This document shows positions 1 to 8,912 of a DNA stretch of 64,000 nt, piece by piece. The position numbers were made by a program, and so were the translations under genes. How positions within the stretch are numbered: position 1 is the first letter of the stretch; the number at the start of each line of letters is the position of its first letter. The notes below the pieces were generated by a model. It ran no database searches. It worked only from the letters and a program-made list of their open reading frames with translations, and was not told the origin of the DNA. Source of the stretch: Allomuricauda sp. NBRC 101325 (GTDB lineage Bacteria > Bacteroidota > Bacteroidia > Flavobacteriales > Flavobacteriaceae). Location of the stretch: the NCBI RefSeq assembly GCF_030268205.1, contig NZ_BSQF01000003.1, positions 173,687 to 237,686 on the forward strand, written 5' to 3'.

Positions 1-2
1 CT

Positions 3-176
3 TTGAAAGCCACGACCATGGTATCTCCGGACATTAGGGCAGGGGTGTCACTTTTGATAGCTGCCTTATCAGCAAAGGGAACATCAACAATTCATAACAT
101 TGAACAGATTGATCGCGGTTATGAAAACATTGATGAAAGACTTAGGGCCATTGGAGCAAAAATTGTTCGAGTATAA
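3..176 (+). CDS. murA: UDP-N-acetylglucosamine 1-carboxyvinyltransferase, C-terminal end (partial)
   Basis: Only the last 57 codons are in the window; the 5' part lies upstream. The readable tail contains [20 protein letters not shown], then [18 protein letters not shown], then a TAA stop. This matches the C-terminal end of MurA, including the D-I-R-A-G segment and the I-D-R-G-Y-E motif. MurA transfers enolpyruvate to UDP-GlcNAc in the first committed step of peptidoglycan synthesis in the cytoplasm. The catalytic cysteine would lie outside the window and cannot be checked. The next gene is convergent and its stop is only 2 bases away, with no obvious terminator hairpin between them. Confidence 0.93.
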   Translation: MKATTMVSPDIRAGVSLLIAALSAKGTSTIHNIEQIDRGYENIDERLRAIGAKIVRV

Positions 177-178
177 TT

Positions 179-2143
179 TTATTCATCCTTAGGGATCAAA
201 ATAGTTACCCGTGTTCCGGTTGAAGTACCATTGTTCAGGTTTTCGATTTGGACTAGATCAAGATTGGTGAACTTACCCAATGACTCAATGCGTTTTTCAG
301 TAATGGACATACCCCTAGAAATCCGTTCGTTTTGGTTGGTTCGTTTTGTTGATGTGATGCCGACACCATTGTCCTCGATGATACATTCGATAAATTCTGG
401 ACTATCGTTGAAGTACAGGTTCAATTGTTTGGCCCCCTCTTTCGGCATCAAACCGTGAATAATGGCATTTTCGATATAGGGTTGCACCAAAAGCATGGGC
501 ACTTCATGCGCATCCACATCCAAGTTTTCATCAATATGAAATGCGTATTGAAAACTATTGTCGAACCGCAACGCCTCCAGCTCCACATAAATTTTTAGCA
601 ATTTGATTTCCTCACTCAACAGCAAACTTATGTTGATGGAACTTTCCAGCACTTGACGCAGTAATCTAGAAAACTTGCACAGATAATTGAGCGCATTTTC
701 CCTATCGTTGGCATGGATCAACGATTGAATGGAGTTCAAGGAATTAAAAATAAAATGCGGGTTCATTTGGGCACGCAGCATTCGTTTTTCCAGTTCCCTG
801 TTCATACTTTCGATAGTTAGGTTCTGCTCGGAAATCAAAGTGTTCTTTGCCAATAAAACGGCGTTGCTCTTCTTTTTGCTTCTAAATCGGATATACAATA
901 AACTAGCTGAAAATAGCAAAAGCAATGAAATGATGAACAAATACAGCATTCGTTTGTTGTTCAAGGTAATTTCACTCCCCAATAGTGCCATTTGCAGTTC
1001 ATTTTCCTTGAGTTCACGGTCTTTAATGTAGACATCGTGTCGAATTTGGAGGTTCTGGATTTCTTTGATCTTGGTTTCATTCATTAGGCTATCTTTATAT
1101 TCCTGCGCCTTGTTCAAATGAAAAATAGCTTTATTCAATTGATTTGATTGCTCATAAATTTTGTAGGCATTATTATGAGCTTCTCTTTTTCGTTCATATG
1201 CCCCTTGCATGGTTTCAAGGACTTCAAAATTTTTATTGGAATAGTCGACAGCCTCTTCATATTTTTTTTGCTTAATCATAAGGCTTGTTAAATTTTGATA
1301 TGTTAAAGCATGACCTTGTTTTAAGGAAAGTTCGTTTGCCAATTCCAAAGCTTTTAAGAGATACTTCTTGGAGTTATCAAATTGATCCAATTGAAGATAA
1401 CAATGGCCAATTTGGCCATAAAGGTCGAAAAGCATCGTGTTTTTTCCTTGTTGTTCCCAATATGGTAATATTTTTAAGGACTTATCCAATGCGCCTTGGT
1501 AGTCTCCATCCATTAAGTATAAAATAGCTAAATAGAATTCAACGTTATATGATAAGTTGTTTCCATCAATTTCCAAAGCTTTCTTATAACTGGAAATTGC
1601 CTTTTCGTTATCGTTCATCAGACCATAAAGCACTCCTAGATTTATATAAATGGATGCAGTATTTCCTTTCAAGTTGAATGAGTCACTAATTTTGATACTG
1701 GTCAGATAGCTTTCTTGACTTGCTGGATAATCCCCAATGTTTTTATAAACTAAACCCATGGTTTTGTATACTTCTCGCACTAAATTATAATCACCAATTT
1801 GATTTGCTAACTTTAAACCTTGCTTCAAATAATCTATAGAAATTGCATAATTGTCTGTTATACCATAGGTTAATCCTAATGAATAAAGTGCCTTTGCCTC
1901 ACCGGATTTAAATTCAATTTCTTTGGATTTTTTCAAACTTAATATTCCATAAGCAGCCGCTTTTTCTTTATCAATATATCTAGATTTTATTCCTAAAAGC
2001 CTTAATAGGTTTACCTGAGTAGTATCATCGGCAGTCTTCATCAGATTTTGAAGACTGTCCAATTCCTTGGTTTGGGAAAGACAAAAGTGACCAATAAGTA
2101 GCACAACCCAAAGGGTTGGGAATAAGGTTTGGTTAGGCTTCAT
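179..2143 (-). CDS. TPR-containing LytS-type sensor histidine kinase (copy A)
   Basis: 654 residues. A signal peptide (about 1-23, ending CLSQ) is followed by TPR-like helices (about 60-340), a short coiled coil, one membrane segment near 400-420 (LFIISLLLLFSASLLYI), a His_kinase domain with QMNPHFIFNSLNS near 460, and a HATPase domain with EDNGVGI. This is the LytS/YehU family layout, whose partners are normally LytTR regulators; none is adjacent. The ATG directly follows the stop of copy B (2144-4189), so the pair should be co-transcribed and translationally coupled. Signal peptide and kinase half are nearly identical to copy B while the TPR sensor part differs. Ligand unknown. Confidence 0.9.
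   Translation of the reverse strand: MKPNQTLFPTLWVVLLIGHFCLSQTKELDSLQNLMKTADDTTQVNLLRLLGIKSRYIDKEKAAAYGILSLKKSKEIEFKSGEAKALYSLGLTYGITDNYAISIDYLKQGLKLANQIGDYNLVREVYKTMGLVYKNIGDYPASQESYLTSIKISDSFNLKGNTASIYINLGVLYGLMNDNEKAISSYKKALEIDGNNLSYNVEFYLAILYLMDGDYQGALDKSLKILPYWEQQGKNTMLFDLYGQIGHCYLQLDQFDNSKKYLLKALELANELSLKQGHALTYQNLTSLMIKQKKYEEAVDYSNKNFEVLETMQGAYERKREAHNNAYKIYEQSNQLNKAIFHLNKAQEYKDSLMNETKIKEIQNLQIRHDVYIKDRELKENELQMALLGSEITLNNKRMLYLFIISLLLLFSASLLYIRFRSKKKSNAVLLAKNTLISEQNLTIESMNRELEKRMLRAQMNPHFIFNSLNSIQSLIHANDRENALNYLCKFSRLLRQVLESSINISLLLSEEIKLLKIYVELEALRFDNSFQYAFHIDENLDVDAHEVPMLLVQPYIENAIIHGLMPKEGAKQLNLYFNDSPEFIECIIEDNGVGITSTKRTNQNERISRGMSITEKRIESLGKFTNLDLVQIENLNNGTSTGTRVTILIPKDE
2022..2143 (-). 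repeat. 122-bp near-identical repeat covering the 5' end of kinase copy A
   Basis: This stretch encodes the signal peptide and first residues of copy A. It matches 4068-4189 (5' end of copy B) with 3 differences that I can count by eye. Synonymous positions are almost all shared, which points to recent duplication or gene conversion. Confidence 0.9.
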
Positions 2144-4189
2144 TCAGTTTGTTTTTTTATTGTATAGTGTTGGTTTACAATCATGGCTATAGTCAATTTC
2201 CTCCTTCGGAATTAAAATAGTTACCCGTGTTCCAGTGTTAGTACCATGGTTCAAGTTTTCAATTTGAACCAAATCAAGATTCGTGAATTTTGTTAGGGAC
2301 TCAATGCGTTTTTCGGTAATCGACATGCCCCTGGAAATTCTATCACTTTGATTATTTCTCTTGTTTGATATGATGCCGACACCATTGTCCTCGATGATAC
2401 ATTCAATAAATTCTGGGCTATCGTTAAAGTACAGGTTCAATTGTTTGGCTCCCTCTTTGGGCATCAAGCCATGGATAATGGCATTTTCAATATAAGGTTG
2501 TACCAAGAGCATAGGTACTTCATGGGCATCCACATCCAAGTTTTCATCAATATGAAATGCGTATTGAAAACTATTGTCGAACCGCAGGGCTTCCAGCTCC
2601 ACATAAATTTTTAGCAATTTGATTTCCTCACTCAACAGCAAACTTATGTTGATGGAACTTTCCAGCACCTGACGGAGCAGCTTTGAAAACTTGCACAGAT
2701 AATTGAGTGCATTCTCCCTGTCGTTGGCATGGATCAACGATTGAATGGAGTTCAAGGAATTAAAAATAAAATGCGGGTTCATCTGGGCACGGAGCATTCG
2801 TTTTTCCAATTCCTGGTTCATGCTTTCAATTGTCTGGTTCTGTTCCGAAATCAAAATGTTTTTAGCGAGCAAAATCGCATTGCTATTTTTCTTGTTTTGA
2901 AATCGGATATACAACAAACTTGCAGAGAAAAGCAGTAGCAATGAAATGATGAACAAATAAAGCATTCGCTTATTGTTCAAGGTAATTTCACTGCCCAAGA
3001 GTGCCATTTGCATTTCATTTTCCTTTAATTCACGATCTTTAATGTAGACTTCGTGTTGTACTTGGAGGTTCTGGATTTCCTTGACCTTTGTTTCATTAAG
3101 AAGGCTGTCCTGGTACACCATACTTTGTTTTAGGTGTTCATTGGCTTTGCGATAATTACCAATTTGCTCATGTATTTGGGCTGCAAGATCATGTGCTTTT
3201 TGTTTGTTCTCGTATTCGCCCATAACCTTAAGTGCCTCAAAATTTTTATTGGAATAAGCCATGGCACTTTCCATGTTGTGCTGTTGCAACATAAGATTGG
3301 CCAGATTGCCATATGCTTGGCCGATTTCCTGTTTTAAAGAATGATTTAATGCAGTCTCCAACGATTTTAACAAGTATTCTTCTGAAAGCCCCCATTGTTT
3401 TAAGTTCAAGTAACAAAGGCCGATATTCGAATAAACCTGGCTTAATCGTAAGCTGCTATTATTGTTTTGGAAGATAGTGGCAGCAGGTAGAAGTTTCTCT
3501 AATGCAGCATCATAATTATGATTTTTGAGATCAATTTCTGCCATATCGGAATACATACTTGCTTCAAACGTTTCGTTATTGGTCATTCCAAAATTTTGGA
3601 CAGCCCATTGATAACGTTCAATAGATTTTTGGTAATTTTCAATCGCCTTTTCATCTTCGTTCAATTTTTCATATAACGAACCAAGATTTCCATATATAAA
3701 ATGAACATCTTCGTAATATTGAACGGAATCGGCTATTTTTAATCCATCAAGGTAATATTCCTGACTGGTGCGGTAATCGCCAATGCGTTTATATACTATA
3801 CCATAGGTCATGTACACATTAATAAGTGTATCAAAATCTTCATGTGTTTTGGATAATTCTAAGCATTGTTTCAAATACTCCAGCGACTCTACATAATTAC
3901 TGGTCATTCCATGAGTGACAGCTAATGTAAATAAGCCATTAATGTGTCCTTGGGCATATCCAATTTCTTTGGATTTATTTATGCTCTGTTGAATTAGATC
4001 AATCGATTTTTCTATATCCAAGGAACGAATGGCAATACTTTGGGATCGTAATAATTTAACTTGGGTGGTATCATCGGCAGTCTTCATCAGATTTTGAAGA
4101 CTGTCCAATTCCTTGGTTTGGGAAAGACAAAACTGACCAATAAGTAGCACAACCCAAAGGGTTGGGAATAAGGTTTGGCTAGGTTTCAT
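2144..4189 (-). CDS. TPR-containing LytS-type sensor histidine kinase (copy B)
   Basis: 681 residues and first gene of a two-gene unit with copy A. The order is the same: signal peptide (1-23), TPR-like repeats (about 55-370), coiled coil, membrane segment, His_kinase box QMNPHFIFNSLNS, then HATPase with EDNGVGI. Copy B ends with an extra tail of about 20 residues (after IPKEE) not found in copy A. The TPR part differs clearly from copy A and is somewhat longer. A consensus -7 box lies 30 bases upstream. Autophosphorylation on the His of NPHFIF is expected from the family; the phosphate acceptor is not identified here. Confidence 0.9.
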   Translation of the reverse strand: MKPSQTLFPTLWVVLLIGQFCLSQTKELDSLQNLMKTADDTTQVKLLRSQSIAIRSLDIEKSIDLIQQSINKSKEIGYAQGHINGLFTLAVTHGMTSNYVESLEYLKQCLELSKTHEDFDTLINVYMTYGIVYKRIGDYRTSQEYYLDGLKIADSVQYYEDVHFIYGNLGSLYEKLNEDEKAIENYQKSIERYQWAVQNFGMTNNETFEASMYSDMAEIDLKNHNYDAALEKLLPAATIFQNNNSSLRLSQVYSNIGLCYLNLKQWGLSEEYLLKSLETALNHSLKQEIGQAYGNLANLMLQQHNMESAMAYSNKNFEALKVMGEYENKQKAHDLAAQIHEQIGNYRKANEHLKQSMVYQDSLLNETKVKEIQNLQVQHEVYIKDRELKENEMQMALLGSEITLNNKRMLYLFIISLLLLFSASLLYIRFQNKKNSNAILLAKNILISEQNQTIESMNQELEKRMLRAQMNPHFIFNSLNSIQSLIHANDRENALNYLCKFSKLLRQVLESSINISLLLSEEIKLLKIYVELEALRFDNSFQYAFHIDENLDVDAHEVPMLLVQPYIENAIIHGLMPKEGAKQLNLYFNDSPEFIECIIEDNGVGIISNKRNNQSDRISRGMSITEKRIESLTKFTNLDLVQIENLNHGTNTGTRVTILIPKEEIDYSHDCKPTLYNKKTN
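4068..4189 (-). repeat. 122-bp near-identical repeat covering the 5' end of kinase copy B
   Basis: Partner of the repeat at 2022-2143. A second, longer block of high identity covers the kinase halves (about 181-1080 against 2200-3100), while the TPR-coding sections between them have diverged. Confidence 0.88.
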
Positions 4190-4218
4190 TTAGTTTGTTT
4201 TCAGCAAGATAAACCAAA

Positions 4219-4226
4219 CAAATATA
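4219..4226 (-). promoter_or_regulatory. -7 box of kinase copy B
   Basis: On the minus strand this reads TATATTTG, matching the Bacteroidota -7 consensus TAnnTTTG. It predicts a leader of about 25 bases before the ATG at 4189. I see no clear -33 TTG at 17-23 bases. Confidence 0.5.
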
Positions 4227-4312
4227 AAACCACAGTTGAATTGATGAAATGCCCTTTTCATTTTACGGATAACCCATATGAAACTATGGATTTTCTATAT
4301 GTCGATAAAAAA

Positions 4313-5317
4313 CTAGTTTTTCTCCACCAACTTTCCGTCTGGGTACAAAGCAAATCTACCTCTGTTTTTTTCATGCACATTATCTGCATGGGGCCATGGC
4401 CATCCACCAAATTGGGTAAGTCGGTATTCCTCCATCGCCTTTTGGATTTCCTCTTGGGTGTTCATCACAAAAGGACCGTATTTGGCTACGGGTTCACCAA
4501 TGGGTTTTCCCTGCAATAACATAAAATGTGCTTTTTTGGAACCTGTTTTAATAGGTACATCTTCGTTTGGATCCAACACAATGCCAAAATTTGGATTGAT
4601 TTTTTTATCCCCGATATAAATTTCATCCCCATCATAAAAGTAGAGCACACGGTTTACCGATGAACTTGCTTTTGGTAAAGTATATTTTGAACCGGCATTT
4701 ACATGAATGTTCCAGACGGCCACTTCGTTTTCCGGATTTGCAGCCCATGAATCTGGGGCAGGGGCATTGGGTGCTACATTTTTATACGAACCAGCAACTA
4801 CTTTAATGGTAACGTTTTCCTCTTCAACAATTGGAATATCCTCATTCCATAGCATTTTAAAATGGGGATCTACAAATTTTCCTGTTTTGGGAAGATTCAA
4901 CCAAATCTGGAACAGTTCCAGTGGATTTTCTTCATCATCTTTTAACAGAGGAAACATTTCTGAGTGCTGTACACCTCTTCCTGCCGTCATCCATTGCACA
5001 TCTCCCTCTCCAAATCGTCCTGCCGCGCCCAAAGAATCGGAATGATCACAAAATCCTTTGTTCACAATGGTTATGGTTTCAAAACCGCGATGGGGATGGT
5101 ACGGAAATCCTGGGATGCTCTGTCCGTGGTACATCCGCCAATCGTTTCTTGGGTCGAAATCGTTGCCCAAGTTCCTACCTGCCAACAATGAGGCTTCGGG
5201 TCTCATTTCACCGTTTCCTTTAGGAAAATGATCCAAATGGTACACACTGAACAAAAATGGATCTAGGGTTTGCCAAGGGGAGCTTAACGGAAAGGTTTGT
5301 ACAACAGGATTTTTCAT
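4313..5317 (-). CDS. Pirin family protein
   Basis: 334 residues, cytoplasmic, no signal peptide. It has the bicupin pirin fold: HPHRGFET near residue 77 and GRGVQHSEMFP near 115-125 supply the His/His/His/Glu metal ligands known from pirins. Some pirins have quercetinase activity and others act as redox-sensing cofactors; the substrate cannot be told from sequence. The ATG at 5317 is separated from the upstream M20 gene by a terminator hairpin, so it is probably transcribed separately. The C-terminal segment near GRPIGEPVAKYGPFVMNT (here GKPIGEPVAKYGPFVMNT) is also typical of pirins. Confidence 0.92.
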   Translation of the reverse strand: MKNPVVQTFPLSSPWQTLDPFLFSVYHLDHFPKGNGEMRPEASLLAGRNLGNDFDPRNDWRMYHGQSIPGFPYHPHRGFETITIVNKGFCDHSDSLGAAGRFGEGDVQWMTAGRGVQHSEMFPLLKDDEENPLELFQIWLNLPKTGKFVDPHFKMLWNEDIPIVEEENVTIKVVAGSYKNVAPNAPAPDSWAANPENEVAVWNIHVNAGSKYTLPKASSSVNRVLYFYDGDEIYIGDKKINPNFGIVLDPNEDVPIKTGSKKAHFMLLQGKPIGEPVAKYGPFVMNTQEEIQKAMEEYRLTQFGGWPWPHADNVHEKNRGRFALYPDGKLVEKN

Positions 5318-5344
5318 AGCGTTATTTTTTATTTTAAAAGATCA

Positions 5345-5369
5345 AAAAGCCTGCTTGCGGCAGGCTTTT
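5345..5369 (-). terminator. Terminator of the M20 amidohydrolase gene
   Basis: A perfect 10-bp stem (AAAAGCCTGC with GCAGGCTTTT) has a 5-base loop and is followed on the minus strand by TTTTT. It lies 22 bases after the stop of the M20 gene and before pirin. Confidence 0.85.
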
Positions 5370-5390
5370 CAATATAAGATTCGGTTAAAA

Positions 5391-6818
5391 TTATTTACCA
5401 GGAATCGGTGGAAGTCCATCGATCATGGCCTCATATTTTACATCACCTTTTCTGGTTTTATATTCTGCTTTGACTTTTTCCACCAATTTTGGGTCCTCAA
5501 AAAGGTCCAACATAGTCATTCCCATGGCTTTGGAAGCATAGATCATCCCTTTGTGTCCAATGCTCATACCACCACAGGCCACAACAGCCCATGAGTGCCA
5601 AGGAGTATCTTTTGGGGCAACAGTAACTCCCAAGTTAATGTTGGGCACGTTCCAACTAACATCGCCCACGTCTGTAGAACCACCTCCGGGAAGCGCTTCT
5701 GTTTCTTTTAAGGGATGAACTGCTCCGTCCATACCCACTTGAGGTTTCCCAGTGGCTTCTTGAATGGCTTTACCATAGGTTTCTTCTTCCGCAGTATAGG
5801 TAATCGGGCCCAATAGCTCTAAATTGTTCTGCATGATTTTCCCACCTTCGCGGTTGACCAAGGTCTCGTAAATACCCGAAATCAAAGAGTATTTGTATTC
5901 TACATTGGCCATGATAGCTGCACCCTCGGCCATGGCCTTAACTCGTTCGAATGTTGGAAGCAACACTTCTCTTTTAGGATCACGAACGCGTACCCACAAT
6001 CTTGAATAATCGGGAACTACATTTACCACTTGCCCACCATCTTGAATATGATAATGGATTCTGGAAGTCGGTCTAATGTGCTCTCTGTAGTAATTGATAC
6101 CCGTAGTATACAATTCCAATGCATCGGAAGCACTTCGTCCGTTCCATGGGTCTGCTGAAGCATGGGCGGCTTGTCCGTAGAACTCAACCATAAAATCCAC
6201 CAAGGCCAATCCGGTTTGTACATCGGCCTCGATTTCGGCGGCCGGGTGCCAGCTCACGTTCACATCAACATCGTCCCATAGTCCAGCTTCTACCATCCAA
6301 ACTTTACCGAAGTATTTTTCTTCTGCCGGGGTTCCGAAAAACTTAACGGTTCCTTTGATGGTTCCCGCTTCAATTTGTTCTTTAATGGCAATGGCAGCTC
6401 CCAAACTGGCAGCTCCAAACATATTGTGTCCACAACCATGACCTGGTTCTCCTTCAAATCTTGGGTCTTTGGTTGGTACCGTGTTCTGTGAAAGTCCGGG
6501 TAGGGCATCAAACTCGCCCAAAACGCTGATCACAGGACTTCCTGAGCCGTAAGTGGCAATAAATGCAGTTGGAATGTTGGCGACACCACGAGTAACGGTC
6601 ATTCCATTTTTTTCGGCATAGTCGGCCAACAATTCTGCGGAAATGGATTCTTCAAAGGCTGTTTCGGCCAACGCCCAAATAGAATCACTGATCTTGATAA
6701 GGTTTTCCTTGTGCTTTTCTACCGAAGCAACAACGGCTTTTTTGTCCTTGGTCATCTTTTGGGCAGAGAGGTTCAAGGTTACCAATCCCAAAAGGAGTAA
6801 GGTTGAAATTTTCTTCAT
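5391..6818 (-). CDS. Exported M20 family amidohydrolase (AbgB-like)
   Basis: 475 residues with an N-terminal signal peptide (LLLLGLVTLNLSAQ), so it acts outside the cytoplasm. It belongs to the M20/AbgB-type amidohydrolases: GHGCGHNMFGAAS near 130 and TPAEEKYFG near 180 hold Cys/His/Glu metal ligands, a further HP pair follows (SWHPAAE), and the dimerization domain lies in the middle. Related enzymes cleave p-aminobenzoyl-glutamate or N-acyl amino acids; the true substrate is unknown. It is monocistronic: its own terminator follows and about 100 bases separate it from the photolyase gene. Confidence 0.88.
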   Translation of the reverse strand: MKKISTLLLLGLVTLNLSAQKMTKDKKAVVASVEKHKENLIKISDSIWALAETAFEESISAELLADYAEKNGMTVTRGVANIPTAFIATYGSGSPVISVLGEFDALPGLSQNTVPTKDPRFEGEPGHGCGHNMFGAASLGAAIAIKEQIEAGTIKGTVKFFGTPAEEKYFGKVWMVEAGLWDDVDVNVSWHPAAEIEADVQTGLALVDFMVEFYGQAAHASADPWNGRSASDALELYTTGINYYREHIRPTSRIHYHIQDGGQVVNVVPDYSRLWVRVRDPKREVLLPTFERVKAMAEGAAIMANVEYKYSLISGIYETLVNREGGKIMQNNLELLGPITYTAEEETYGKAIQEATGKPQVGMDGAVHPLKETEALPGGGSTDVGDVSWNVPNINLGVTVAPKDTPWHSWAVVACGGMSIGHKGMIYASKAMGMTMLDLFEDPKLVEKVKAEYKTRKGDVKYEAMIDGLPPIPGK

Positions 6819-6917
6819 TGTAAAGGTTTTGAGTTAGTTATAAACTGTTGATTTTATCTTCATTTAAGAGTCTGAAACGAAACTGCGTCAACAGGAACTA
6901 AAATTAAAGAAAAAGCT

Positions 6918-8231
6918 TCAACTGACCGCTTCTTTATAGGTTTTTAAACAACGTTCCCGTGCCATTTGATGCTCGACCATAGGTTGGGGGTAAGACAGCT
7001 CTTGAAGGTCAGGAACCCAAGTATGGATGTATTTTTTGTCTTTATCAAATTTTTGGATCTGCGTGGTCGGATTAAAAATCCTAAAGTAGGGGGCAGCATC
7101 CACTCCGCTACCTGCTGCCCATTGCCAATTGCCCACATTGCTGGCCATTTCATAATCCAACAGTTTTTCAGCAAAATAAGCTTCGCCCCAACGCCAATCG
7201 ATCAATAAATGTTTGCACAAAAAGCTGGCCACGAGCATACGAACACGATTGTGCATATAACCTGTTTTATTCAGTTCGCGCATACCTGCATCCACCAACG
7301 GATAGCCCGTTTCTCCTTTTTTCCATTTTTCGAACTCTTGTTCATTGTTGCGCCATTGGATCCTATCGTATTTTGGTCGGAATGCTTTGTCGACTGTATG
7401 AGGAAAATGCCATAAAATCTGCATAAAAAACTCTCTCCAAATCAGTTCGTTCCAAAATGTCTCGTTCTTTTCAGCAATCGCCTTTTTAACCATTTTTCGG
7501 ACGGAAACTGTTCCAAATCTTAGGTGCGGTCCTAATTTTGAGGTGCCGTATTCCTTTGCGGGGAAATTACGGGTGCCCTCATAATTTTGAATCAAAACCG
7601 GGGTTACGGTAAAATTGGGAACTTTTATAGAGGCTTCTTCAAAACCTATAGCTTCCAAAGAAAGTTGGGGAAGCGAGTTGGATTGAAATAGCTTTTTATT
7701 TAGGTCATTTAAGGTATCGTAATCCACTAAATGTGTGGATGGATTCAAATTTTCTTTCCATTTGCGCATATAGGGGGTGTACACCACATAAGGGTCTCCG
7801 TCATCTTTGACCACTTCATCTTTTTCAAAAATTACTTGGTCTTTAAAAGTGCTGAACTTCACGTTGTTTTCGGCTAGAAACGTTTTTATTTCCCCATCTC
7901 TTTTACTCGCATAGGGTTCATAATCGTGGTTGGTGTAGACAGCTTCAATAGAATATTCCTCCAGTAGTTTTTCGAAGACTTTTTTCGGTACATCATGAAA
8001 TTGGGCAATCCCACTACCATAATGGGTTCGAAGTTGCTTGTGAATTTTTTGAAGCTGTTCATGAATGAAGGTTACCCGAGCATCATTTTTTGGCAGCTGA
8101 TCCAAAATTTCTGGGTCAAAAATGAAAATGGGAAGTACTGGATTCCCATTTTGAAGGGCTTGATACAGCCCTACATTATCATCCAAACGTAAATCGCGTC
8201 TAAACCAAAAAATGTTTATCGTATCCTTCAT
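6918..8231 (-). CDS. phrB: Deoxyribodipyrimidine photolyase / cryptochrome family
   Basis: 437 residues. The N-terminal photolyase alpha/beta domain starts IFWFRRDLRLDDN, and the C-terminal FAD domain contains WREFFMQILWHFP, GYPLVDAGMRELNKTGYMHN and NVGNWQWAAGSG, the class I CPD photolyase signature with conserved Trp and Asn residues. The likely role is light-driven repair of cyclobutane pyrimidine dimers, with FAD and an antenna cofactor. Its ATG overlaps the stop of the upstream SRPBCC gene (ATGA, 8228-8231), so the two are translationally coupled. Such SRPBCC-photolyase pairs recur in bacteria. A cryptochrome function cannot be excluded. Confidence 0.94.
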   Translation of the reverse strand: MKDTINIFWFRRDLRLDDNVGLYQALQNGNPVLPIFIFDPEILDQLPKNDARVTFIHEQLQKIHKQLRTHYGSGIAQFHDVPKKVFEKLLEEYSIEAVYTNHDYEPYASKRDGEIKTFLAENNVKFSTFKDQVIFEKDEVVKDDGDPYVVYTPYMRKWKENLNPSTHLVDYDTLNDLNKKLFQSNSLPQLSLEAIGFEEASIKVPNFTVTPVLIQNYEGTRNFPAKEYGTSKLGPHLRFGTVSVRKMVKKAIAEKNETFWNELIWREFFMQILWHFPHTVDKAFRPKYDRIQWRNNEQEFEKWKKGETGYPLVDAGMRELNKTGYMHNRVRMLVASFLCKHLLIDWRWGEAYFAEKLLDYEMASNVGNWQWAAGSGVDAAPYFRIFNPTTQIQKFDKDKKYIHTWVPDLQELSYPQPMVEHQMARERCLKTYKEAVS

Positions 8232-8728
8232 TTGATCGGTTTAATTTCAAGGAAGTTTTGATGATGATTCACTTTGCCAAATAGTTCAATCAGTTTAGCT
8301 TCACGGAACTCAAAAATTTTTTGCAATTGTTTTTTGACCATTATTGGGTGGACCAAACGGCCTAAAATTCCAAAAGGCAATTTATAATCAATTATATCTT
8401 CCATTTCCACACCTTCGGGTACTTCCTTTATAAAGTGTTTGTGATGCCATAGTGCATAAGGTCCAAAGCGCTGTTCGTCCACAAAATAGTCCCCATCTTT
8501 TAAATGGGTTATTTCAGTGACCCATTTAGTGGAAATCAACGGAAACGGCTTAACTATGTATTGGATTATCTGTCCTTGAAACATTGGGCGGTCTGCACCT
8601 GATAAGATATGGAATCCCATATGCGGAGGGGTAATTACCGCCAAATTCTTAGGGTCTGATAGAAAATCCCAGGCTTTTTGTTTGGGAATGGGAAATACTT
8701 GTTTCGATGTTAATTGATAGAGTTGCAT
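8228..8728 (-). CDS. SRPBCC family (START-like) protein coupled to photolyase
   Basis: 166 residues from the ATG at 8728 (MQLYQLTSKQVFPIPK). The longer frame back to 8791 would add 21 hydrophobic residues, but a consensus -7 box (8744-8751, minus strand) lies inside that extension, so I reject the longer start. The sequence has the helix-grip pattern: QKAWDFLSDPKNLAVITPP, then GQIIQYIVKPFPLISTKW, then a long C-terminal helix. SRPBCC domains bind hydrophobic ligands. It overlaps the photolyase gene by 4 bases. A role in light- or DNA-damage-linked physiology is inference from the neighbour only. Confidence 0.85.
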   Translation of the reverse strand: MQLYQLTSKQVFPIPKQKAWDFLSDPKNLAVITPPHMGFHILSGADRPMFQGQIIQYIVKPFPLISTKWVTEITHLKDGDYFVDEQRFGPYALWHHKHFIKEVPEGVEMEDIIDYKLPFGILGRLVHPIMVKKQLQKIFEFREAKLIELFGKVNHHQNFLEIKPIK

Positions 8729-8743
8729 CCAATAAAGTTTACA

Positions 8744-8751
8744 CAAAGATA
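8744..8751 (-). promoter_or_regulatory. -7 box of the SRPBCC-photolyase operon
   Basis: Minus strand TATCTTTG matches TAnnTTTG exactly. It sits 15 bases before the ATG at 8728 and fixes the start choice for the SRPBCC gene. Confidence 0.55.
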
Positions 8752-8875
8752 AAATTATAATGTTTAATAAAAATATTATAAAGTTAAACAAAATTGTAAT
8801 TTTGAAATGGAAACGCTAAGGCAACACCTTAATCCTTTTAAGGATTTCTTAACAAATAGAGGTAGGGTTTATTTT

Positions 8876-8883
8876 TAGCTTTG
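8876..8883 (+). promoter_or_regulatory. -7 box of the DUF2911 gene
   Basis: TAGCTTTG matches TAnnTTTG, 29 bases before the ATG at 8913. The divergent SRPBCC promoter lies about 125 bases away, so this intergenic region carries two back-to-back promoters. Confidence 0.55.
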
Positions 8884-8912
8884 CTCCACTAATCACTTAA
8901 AAACATTATCAT

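Noticed and set aside
8729..8791. 21-residue hydrophobic extension of the SRPBCC protein
   Set aside because: An exact -7 promoter box lies inside it, so the extension cannot be in the mRNA; SRPBCC proteins usually begin at the shorter start.
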